From Bacteroidota bacterium (GTDB lineage: Bacteria > Bacteroidota > Bacteroidia > 2-12-FULL-35-15), in contig JAHEYA010000043.1 in NCBI GenBank assembly GCA_023251855.1, forward strand, positions 4,765 through 10,896: 6,132 nt of DNA. The letters are read 5' to 3'. The notes beneath the pieces are model-generated. The model was not told the DNA's origin and did not search any database. It was given only the letters and a program-made list of their open reading frames with translations. Made by a program: the position numbers and the translations under genes. Within the stretch, counting starts at the first letter, position 1. Each line of letters begins with the position of its first letter. Shown in pieces: positions 1 through 5,197 of this stretch.

Positions 1-739
1 TTTTATCGAGGGCAACATAAACACAGATGAGCAAAAATCCTGTTCGGAATAATCCTTCAGGTAAACCTACTAAAAATGATAGGTAAACAATAAACGATAG
101 CCACAAGCAGCCAATGATAGCTGCCCATCGGGATAAAAAGCCGCTTATCAAAAGTAATCCAAGAAATGTATCAGAAAAACCGCTGTAATAAACAAATTGA
201 GTTGCTTTATCTTCTGTTAATATTTGCGATGCAAGTTCAACATGTCCGCCCCTCAGACCAAAAAATCCTAATGAAGATAAACCATGAGCAATAAATGCAA
301 ATGCTAGTCCGATACGAAGAAGAAATAAATAATTTTTTTCCTTTTTTAATGAGAACCAAAGAAATAAAAGAGTGAACATCCAGGGAAGACGTCTGAAAAA
401 TTCAGAGATACCAAAAAAGCCACCCGTTTTATTCATGTAATAGACCCCACCGGCAAGTCCAATCAGGAAAAGGTATGAAAGAGTAATAGGGATAATGTAC
501 ACCAGTCGGATATTAAATAAAAAAAGTAAAGCCATTGTAAGATCAAAAGTTGCAATTATTTTTAAAAAAGAATTTGCATCCATGCCAAAGAAATTGACGG
601 ATGAAAAGATATTGTAATGTAGCTGGTAACCCGGACTAATATTCAGAGAAACAAGACCGTGGCCTAAGAAACAAACAAAAATGATTAGTCTTACATAGAC
701 TAATTTATTTTCGATAATAAGTTCTTTGATTTTTTTCAT
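1..739 (-). CDS. DoxX-like multi-pass membrane protein, C-terminus cut by window edge
   Basis: The frame is open for 246 codons from an ATG at 739-737 to the left edge with no stop, which is strong evidence of coding in such AT-rich DNA. The product is very hydrophobic, with roughly six to eight membrane spans (about residues 15-33, 62-80, 81-101, 119-131, 138-160, 188-203, 205-226 and 231 onward), so it sits in the inner membrane. Two segments 125 residues apart align without gaps: residues 15-32 and 140-157, sharing R17/R142, F24/F149 and H27-G-L/H152-G-L, then S and L. An Arg followed by an HG motif at the end of the first helix resembles DoxX-family proteins. That assignment is an inference, because the family is divergent and some DoxX members have only four helices. 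The gene lies 189 bases downstream of the DUF4249 gene on the same strand, so it may be read from the same operon or from its own promoter. No Shine-Dalgarno is visible; the leader is T-rich. Function unknown; a redox or respiratory accessory role is only a family-level guess. Confidence 0.88.
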   Translation of the reverse strand, partial: MKKIKELIIENKLVYVRLIIFVCFLGHGLVSLNISPGYQLHYNIFSSVNFFGMDANSFLKIIATFDLTMALLFLFNIRLVYIIPITLSYLFLIGLAGGVYYMNKTGGFFGISEFFRRLPWMFTLLFLWFSLKKEKNYLFLLRIGLAFAFIAHGLSSLGFFGLRGGHVELASQILTEDKATQFVYYSGFSDTFLGLLLISGFLSRWAAIIGCLWLSFIVYLSFLVGLPEGLFRTGFLLICVYVALDK

Positions 740-768
740 AATGGAAAAAAAGAGTAATAGCTAACAAT

Positions 769-796
769 AAATATACATACAAAAATATACATACAA
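769..796. repeat. 14-bp perfect tandem repeat, two copies
   Basis: The unit AAATATACATACAA occurs at 769-782 and again, directly adjacent and identical, at 783-796. It lies in the spacer upstream of the DoxX-like gene, 30 bases from its start codon. The junction of the two copies creates the octamer TATTTTTG on the minus strand (787-780), which fits the Bacteroidota -7 consensus TAnnTTTG. Confidence 0.85.
780..787 (-). promoter_or_regulatory. Candidate -7 element (TATTTTTG) for the DoxX-like gene
   Basis: Read on the minus strand this octamer matches TAnnTTTG and ends 41 bases from the ATG, a plausible distance for a short leader. No TTTG is found 19-21 bases upstream, so only half of the promoter is supported. 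In AT-rich DNA such an octamer can occur by chance. Confidence 0.25.
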
Positions 797-889
797 TTAA
801 CGAGGCTGTGATACTGATTGAAATGGTTTTGAATATTTTGTCGGTTAAAAGTTCCCTAACTGAAAAATAAGACATAGTGCAATAGTAGC

Positions 890-926
890 AATTATTTTCG
901 TTTTTGCAGAGCGACAAAAAATAATT
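890..926 (-). terminator. Candidate hairpin just after the DUF4249 stop
   Basis: Arms 890-898 (AATTATTTT) and 918-926 (AAAATAATT) are perfect reverse complements. Inside them, after a two-base bulge at 899-900, further pairs form (901/917, 902/916, 904/914, 906/912, 907/911, with one wobble and one mismatch) around a three-base loop. The stem begins two bases after the TGA stop of the lipoprotein gene at 929, a usual place for a transcription stop. It is AT-rich and lacks a clean U-tract after it, so it may be a weak terminator, an RNA-stabilising 3' end, or chance. Confidence 0.3.
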
Positions 927-928
927 AA

Positions 929-1750
929 TCAGGGAACAACAATTCCTTTTACTCTAATGGCATAGGCATTAAAATAGCCCAATGCACCGCTGGTAATATT
1001 AGGAGTTGGATTTGCAGGTGTAGCCGATTGAGGACCGTTATCTGACTGACCAAGTGTTCTTAAATAATCATAAACACCTTTATCAATTGCTTGAATTGAA
1101 ACAGCAATGGAGTCTCCGGAAATTAACTTGTTATCCCTGCCTGATAGGTTGTAGGCCATGTTGGTGCCATCTTGAAATCTGTCACTAGTAATGGAAATTC
1201 CTTTTTGTTCCACCCAGTATTGAATAACATGGTTAACTACAAAATAGTGGTTTACTTTAAAGCGATAAAAATTAGCGACACCGGCAGGATCATGAAAGTG
1301 TGCTACTAACCTTTTTCGTGGACCACCAAAGCCGTTACTTACTGTTGAAATACTCAGTGAATCAATATCTACAGGAGGTGGCATTGCTGAAACAGAGCTG
1401 TAATTTTTTCCATTTGAAGCAACAGAAAGTGTATACGTGTTGCCGGGTAGTCCTTGTAGGGAGGAGCTTGCATAACTACCGGGAGTTAATTCAGTTAATA
1501 TATCGGTAGATCCTAAATTGTCAGTAATTTTTACAAGAGCACCTGTTACCGGAGGAAATGAATTGGTTTCGCTAAAATTAACTGTCTGAGTCAAATTAAT
1601 ATAATAGGGACCCGGCTGGTCGCATACGCTACCTTCAATTACAATTTGTGGAGCAGCTGCATTTAAATCAACATCAATTACTTTTTGACAAGAGAAAAAA
1701 AGTAAAGAAGTGACTAAACAGATTAAAAATAATGGGATATAATTTTTCAT
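929..1750 (-). CDS. DUF4249 domain-containing outer-membrane lipoprotein
   Basis: This is a 273-residue protein with a lipoprotein signal peptide: a basic start (MKN), a hydrophobic core, and FFSC ending at Cys21. That is a relaxed lipobox of the kind common in Bacteroidota. The mature part begins QKVIDVDL and soon reads PQIVIEGSV with YYINLTQT, the usual opening of DUF4249 proteins. Residues about 66-120 look like a beta-sandwich (P-V-TGALVKITDNLG, then PGSY and YTLSV). The C-terminus keeps the family motif NP..N..SGALGYFNAY at about 247-263. The length is typical or slightly short. The ATG at 1750 lies 3 bases after the receptor stop, so the two are almost certainly co-transcribed and perhaps translationally coupled. 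DUF4249 proteins are commonly found next to TonB-dependent receptors in Bacteroidota. By analogy with SusD it may be a surface partner of the receptor, but this is inference; ligand and biochemical role are unknown. Confidence 0.92.
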   Translation of the reverse strand: MKNYIPLFLICLVTSLLFFSCQKVIDVDLNAAAPQIVIEGSVCDQPGPYYINLTQTVNFSETNSFPPVTGALVKITDNLGSTDILTELTPGSYASSSLQGLPGNTYTLSVASNGKNYSSVSAMPPPVDIDSLSISTVSNGFGGPRKRLVAHFHDPAGVANFYRFKVNHYFVVNHVIQYWVEQKGISITSDRFQDGTNMAYNLSGRDNKLISGDSIAVSIQAIDKGVYDYLRTLGQSDNGPQSATPANPTPNITSGALGYFNAYAIRVKGIVVP

Positions 1751-1753
1751 TGT

Positions 1754-4114
1754 TTAAAATTTGAAATTGTAAGTAATTGCCGGAACAAGCCTGAATAATG
1801 TAGTTTGAACAGCCTGAGTTTTTGTTGGATCACTTGGGTCTGGTTCAAATGTTATGCTGTAGGCATTTTCCCTTGCATACGCATTATAAATAGAGAATGT
1901 CCAGCTGGATTCATATTTTTCTGTTTTCTTTCTTTGCCATGTAGCACCTAGGTCCAGTCGGTGATAAGCAGGCATACGGTAGCCATTACGCTCCGTATAA
2001 TAATTTACAATTTGTCCTCCCACCATATATTTTCCACTTGGAAAAGTAACTGCGTTGCCTGTATAATAAACCCATGTAGCAGAGAATGTCCATTTAGGAG
2101 AGAGTTCATAAATCCCTACAACAGCAATATCATGCGTCCTGTCTTGTTTTGCGGGATAGTAGTTGCTGTTGTTTATACCTTCAATTAACCGTTCGGTGCG
2201 TGATAAGGTGTAGGAAATCCAGCCATTAAATTTTCCAATCTTCTTTTTTAATAATAACTCTAAACCATAGGCTCTGCCTTTGCCGTAGAGTAATTGCGAT
2301 TCGATATTTGCATTAAAATTAAGTTGTGCCCCATTTTTATAATCTACTTGATTTTGCATGTCTTTATAATAGATCTCAGAAGAAAATTCAAATTGGTTTT
2401 CTTTAAAGTTTCTAAAGTAGCCTAATGAAACCTGGTCTGCAATTTCTGGTTTTACATTGTTACTGCTAGGAATCCAGAGGTCGGTCGGATTACCTGATGT
2501 TGAATTGGAAATTAAATGAAGATTTTGAGTGTTTCTGCCATAAGAAGCTTTTACTGAATTTTGTTGGTTAATAACATAGTTTAAAGTAATACGTGGTTCA
2601 ACATTCAAATACGTTTTAACAATTTTTCCGGAATTGTAAACCATAGTATCCAGTGTTGTTCCATCAGTATTATAGGTATATATATCACCGGGACCGAGCA
2701 AGCTGAAAGAAGTAAGGCGAGCACCATATTCAAAGCTAAATTTTTGAAAAGGTTTATGCTGTTGTGATACATAAACAGCATTTTCTAATCCATATTTATT
2801 TGGAAGATGAAGTTTACTTATCCTTGAAGTAGCATCAGCAGTAATTGCACCTGGAATGATTTGGTGGTAAATCGAATTGAAACCGAATTTTATTTTGTTT
2901 TTTGAGCTTACAAAATACTCATAATCTTGTTTTAGATTATAATCCTGTATGCGTGAAATAATACTAATTGGTGAGCCCCCAAAATTAATATTTATGCGAT
3001 ATGCATAATTACTGAAAATGGCTGAGGTGTTGCAAAATAATTTTTCGCTGAATAAATGGTTCCATCTAAGAGTACCTGTTGCATTGCCCCAATTGATGCC
3101 AAATGTGGTTCCGAATCCTAAAACATCTTGTCCAAAATATCCGGATAAAAAAATACGATTTTTATCATTGATTCGATAATTTGCTTTTGCATTTATATCA
3201 TAAAAATAAAGAATTGCTTTGTTAACTGTGGTATCACTTGAAAGTTTAAGGAACACATCTGCGTAAGTTCTTCTGGCAGAAACAATAAATGAACCTTTCT
3301 CTTTTACGATTGGCCCTTCAATATTCAACCGAGATGAAATTAAACCAATACCACCACTTACTCCAAATTTTTTATCATTACCATCATTCATTTTAATATC
3401 AAGCACAGAGGCAAGCCTTCCGCCATATTCGGCAGGTTCGCCACCTTTATAAACAGTAACATCTTTGATGGCATCGGAGTTGAATACGGAGAAAAAACCA
3501 AGTAGGTGGGAAGCATTGTAAACAGTGGCTTCATCTAAAAAAATAAGGTTTTGGTCAGCAGCACCACCTCTAACATAAAAGCCACTGTTGCCTTCTCCGG
3601 CTGATTTTATTCCGGGCAGTAATTGTAAGGTTTTTAATACATCTTTTTCACCGAAAAGAACAGGTATATTTTTAATTTCTTTCATATCGAGTTTTTCAAC
3701 TCCCATCTGAGTGCTGGTTATGTTCTCATTTTTCTTTTCGGCAGTTACTTCTACTTCCTTAAGTTGATTACTTTTTTCTTTGAGTGTAATGTTCTGTTTG
3801 ATATTTTGTTTTAATGAGATTTGTTGAGAATTTAATTCATAACCGAGGTATTGAACTGAAACCGTATAGTTTCCTTCCGGTAAGGTTATAGAAAAAAAGC
3901 CATAAGCATTAGTACTGACACCTGTAGCAGGAATTTCTTTGATCACAACTACTGCTCCTATAAGCTCTTCACCGGTTTTGCTATCTTTTATATAACCACT
4001 TAATGTATAGTTTTTCTGTGCAAAAGTGTCAGTAACACATGCACCACATAGAAGAAGGGTGAAACCTAAAAAAAAGAAAAAAAAAGTTAAAAACGAATTA
4101 TTAGCTGTGTTCAT
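1754..4114 (-). CDS. TonB-dependent outer-membrane receptor with carboxypeptidase-regulatory-like N-domain
   Basis: This is a complete 786-residue outer-membrane transporter. A signal peptide ends near TFA|Q (residues 30-33). A carboxypeptidase-regulatory-like beta domain follows (about 36-112; typical GYIKD..TGEELIGA and GFFSITLPEGNYTV). Next comes a short linker with LKEVEVTAEK (118-127). The plug domain (about 136-245) has the conserved GFYVRGGAADQNLIFLDE segment and VYKGGEPAEYGGRLASVLDI. The rest is a 22-strand-type beta barrel ending in aromatic Phe786 (YNFKF), the usual signal for insertion by the BAM complex. It imports a ligand using energy passed from TonB/ExbBD, which are not encoded here. 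At 786 residues it is shorter than SusC-type receptors (about 1000), and no SusD follows; a DUF4249 lipoprotein takes that place. The ATG at 4114 is the only start in the frame after an upstream TGA. Oddities are a signal peptide with no Lys or Arg before the hydrophobic core, and T9/T8 tracts encoding Phe11-15. Substrate unknown. Confidence 0.95.
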   Translation of the reverse strand: MNTANNSFLTFFFFFLGFTLLLCGACVTDTFAQKNYTLSGYIKDSKTGEELIGAVVVIKEIPATGVSTNAYGFFSITLPEGNYTVSVQYLGYELNSQQISLKQNIKQNITLKEKSNQLKEVEVTAEKKNENITSTQMGVEKLDMKEIKNIPVLFGEKDVLKTLQLLPGIKSAGEGNSGFYVRGGAADQNLIFLDEATVYNASHLLGFFSVFNSDAIKDVTVYKGGEPAEYGGRLASVLDIKMNDGNDKKFGVSGGIGLISSRLNIEGPIVKEKGSFIVSARRTYADVFLKLSSDTTVNKAILYFYDINAKANYRINDKNRIFLSGYFGQDVLGFGTTFGINWGNATGTLRWNHLFSEKLFCNTSAIFSNYAYRININFGGSPISIISRIQDYNLKQDYEYFVSSKNKIKFGFNSIYHQIIPGAITADATSRISKLHLPNKYGLENAVYVSQQHKPFQKFSFEYGARLTSFSLLGPGDIYTYNTDGTTLDTMVYNSGKIVKTYLNVEPRITLNYVINQQNSVKASYGRNTQNLHLISNSTSGNPTDLWIPSSNNVKPEIADQVSLGYFRNFKENQFEFSSEIYYKDMQNQVDYKNGAQLNFNANIESQLLYGKGRAYGLELLLKKKIGKFNGWISYTLSRTERLIEGINNSNYYPAKQDRTHDIAVVGIYELSPKWTFSATWVYYTGNAVTFPSGKYMVGGQIVNYYTERNGYRMPAYHRLDLGATWQRKKTEKYESSWTFSIYNAYARENAYSITFEPDPSDPTKTQAVQTTLFRLVPAITYNFKF

Positions 4115-4122
4115 ATTGGCTG

Positions 4123-4153
4123 CAAAACTAAGGAAACTTTTTTTATTTCCAAA
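4123..4153 (-). promoter_or_regulatory. Bacteroidota-type promoter of the receptor-DUF4249 operon
   Basis: On the minus strand TTTG (4153-4150) is followed by exactly 19 bases and then TAGTTTTG (4130-4123). This matches both halves of the Bacteroidota primary-sigma consensus, TTTG-N19..21-TAnnTTTG, with no mismatch. The -7 element ends only 8 bases before the receptor ATG at 4114. Transcription would therefore start within a few bases of the start codon, giving an extremely short leader. Confidence 0.7.
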
Positions 4154-4159
4154 GTTTCC
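4132..4159. repeat. Perfect 9-bp inverted repeat overlapping the receptor promoter (operator candidate)
   Basis: GGAAACTTT (4132-4140) and AAAGTTTCC (4151-4159) are exact reverse complements separated by 10 bases. One arm covers most of the -33 TTTG and the other lies within the 19-base spacer, ending one base from the -7 element. A dimeric repressor bound here would block RNA polymerase; arm centres are 19 bases apart, about two helical turns. It could instead be a hairpin or chance. Its placement in a divergent intergenic region makes a regulatory role plausible. Confidence 0.55.
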
Positions 4160-4218
4160 GAAGGATAAATTTTGTCAGGGTACCATTATATACATTGGCT
4201 TTTTTGTAAAAAAAAATG

Positions 4219-4231
4219 TAGTATTGCAATA
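4219..4231 (+). promoter_or_regulatory. Weak -7-like element and 10-bp palindrome before the choice-of-anchor V gene
   Basis: TAGTATTG (4219-4226) differs from TAnnTTTG at one position and lies 26 bases before the ATG at 4252. An ATTG ending 21 bases upstream is an imperfect -33. Overlapping it, TATTGCAATA (4222-4231) is a perfect palindrome. A run of nine A's (4208-4216) lies just upstream. No better plus-strand promoter is visible in 4115-4251, so this is offered only as the best candidate. Confidence 0.22.
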
Positions 4232-4251
4232 ATTAAAAAATAGATTAAAAG

Positions 4252-5175
4252 ATGATGACAAAGCGCAACTTTACTTTTTTACTTGCCGGACTTACTGTTT
4301 TAACAACAGTTATTACTTCGGGGTTCACTTTTCGTGAAACCGATGAGGACGGAAAAGGTTTAAAATATGAGCAACATGGTTGCTGTTCAAGTAATGGACA
4401 AAAAAATGCAAATGGCTCAATAGTAGGATACACTAATTCAGTACCAGATGGACCGGGGTCTTGTTCTTCCGGTGGGGGCTGTCATTCCGGTGGAAGTGTT
4501 ACTCCGGTTTTTTCTTTTACTGCAACTCCTGCATTTACTGGAAATGCTTATGTACCCGGAGCTGATTATACAATTGCGATAAAAGTTACAGGTTATGCGA
4601 AATTTGGTTTTGATGTTGAAATGTTAGATGGAACATTATCAAGTTCAACTGCTATCGGGACTTTTGTTGCGTTGACCAATTGTCAAATTCATCCAGCAGG
4701 TGCTTTTCCGAAAAGCGTTACACACTTATCGCCAATTTTATCATCCGGAAGTGCCACATTTAAATGGACAGCTCCAGCAAGTGGTAATGTTTATGTTTAC
4801 GCATGTGGCAATGGTGTTAACGGCAATGGAAATGATGGTGGGGATAAAGCCGTACTTTATAGTGCTTTGTTAGCTCCTGATAGCCTAGCAGGAGTAGAAT
4901 CAGCCGTTATTTCAAACTTTTCATTCTCCGTATTTCCTAATCCTGCTAATGAATATATAAGTTTGTTATACGACTTGAATAAAGATTCACAAGTTTCAGC
5001 AAAGCTGGTTTCATTGGCCGGTAAGGTTGTTTCAACTTTTTTTGAAAAGGAATTACAGAATTCAGGTAAACAAGGAAGAAAATTATTGATAGACCCTTCA
5101 GTAGCAGAAGGAGTTTATTTGCTTTCGTTAGAAATAAATGGTAAATATAGTTTTAAAAAAATAGTGTTGCAGTAA
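4252..5175 (+). CDS. Secreted choice-of-anchor V (Reeler-like) protein with T9SS type A sorting domain
   Basis: This is a 307-residue exported protein. The N-terminus (MMTKRNFTF, then a hydrophobic stretch to about residue 27) is a Sec signal peptide. ATG codons at 4252 and 4255 are both usable; an A-rich leader and no Shine-Dalgarno give no choice between them. A short Cys/Gly-rich region (43-81) holds Cys44-Cys45 and then GSCSSGGGCHSGG (Cys71, Cys77, His78). Related proteins usually have CxxCH at this place, whereas here the cysteines are five residues apart. Residues about 84-208 form a Reeler-like beta-sandwich: GADYTIAIKVTG, FKWTAPASGNVYVYACG, and the characteristic NGVNGNGNDGGDKAVLYSA. 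Residues 223-307 are a T9SS type A C-terminal domain (FSVFPNPANEYISL, LAGKVV, GVYLLSLEINGK, KIVLQ), so the protein should cross the outer membrane by type IX secretion and be released or anchored at the surface. Function unknown; heme or metal binding at the Cys/His site is inference. It is divergent from the receptor operon and convergent with the PKD gene. Confidence 0.92.
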   Translation: MMTKRNFTFLLAGLTVLTTVITSGFTFRETDEDGKGLKYEQHGCCSSNGQKNANGSIVGYTNSVPDGPGSCSSGGGCHSGGSVTPVFSFTATPAFTGNAYVPGADYTIAIKVTGYAKFGFDVEMLDGTLSSSTAIGTFVALTNCQIHPAGAFPKSVTHLSPILSSGSATFKWTAPASGNVYVYACGNGVNGNGNDGGDKAVLYSALLAPDSLAGVESAVISNFSFSVFPNPANEYISLLYDLNKDSQVSAKLVSLAGKVVSTFFEKELQNSGKQGRKLLIDPSVAEGVYLLSLEINGKYSFKKIVLQ

Positions 5176-5197
5176 AAAGGTATCAATTTATGATACT
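5174..5197 (-). terminator. Candidate terminator between convergent genes
   Basis: GTATCA (5180-5185) and TGATAC (5191-5196) are exact reverse complements around a five-base loop. Read on the minus strand the stem overlaps the TGA stop of the PKD gene (5183-5185) and is followed by CTTTTT, the layout of a factor-independent terminator. The stem is short and only a third G/C, so it would be weak. On the plus strand no U-tract follows, so it serves the minus-strand gene better. Confidence 0.4.

Noticed and set aside
705..875. A minus-strand open frame of 56 codons from the ATG at 875 (longer from a TTG at 917) with one hydrophobic stretch.
   Set aside because: It overlaps the start of the DoxX-like gene by 35 bases, has no recognisable homology, and contains the tandem repeat and candidate promoter. 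The hydrophobicity follows from T-rich DNA. A small membrane protein cannot be excluded.
1300..2188. Plus-strand open frames of about 70 codons within 1300-1509 and 1961-2188.
   Set aside because: They lie antisense inside the well-supported DUF4249 and receptor genes and show no domain-like sequence.
1754..4114. Reading the receptor operon as a SusC/SusD polysaccharide-utilisation locus.
   Set aside because: The receptor is too short for SusC, the partner is DUF4249 rather than SusD, and no glycan-degrading enzyme is present.
4171..4198. Plus-strand TTTG (4171-4174) with TACATTGG (4191-4198) as a promoter.
   Set aside because: The spacer is 16 bases, too short for the 19-21 expected, and the -7 box has a mismatch.
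4026..4232. Plus-strand frame with a lysine-rich start across the receptor start and promoter.
   Set aside because: Its Lys run is just the reverse of the T tracts in the receptor gene, and it covers the promoter region.
4245..4433. Minus-strand frame opposite the start of the choice-of-anchor V gene.
   Set aside because: The plus-strand gene here has a clear signal peptide and domains; the opposite frame has none.
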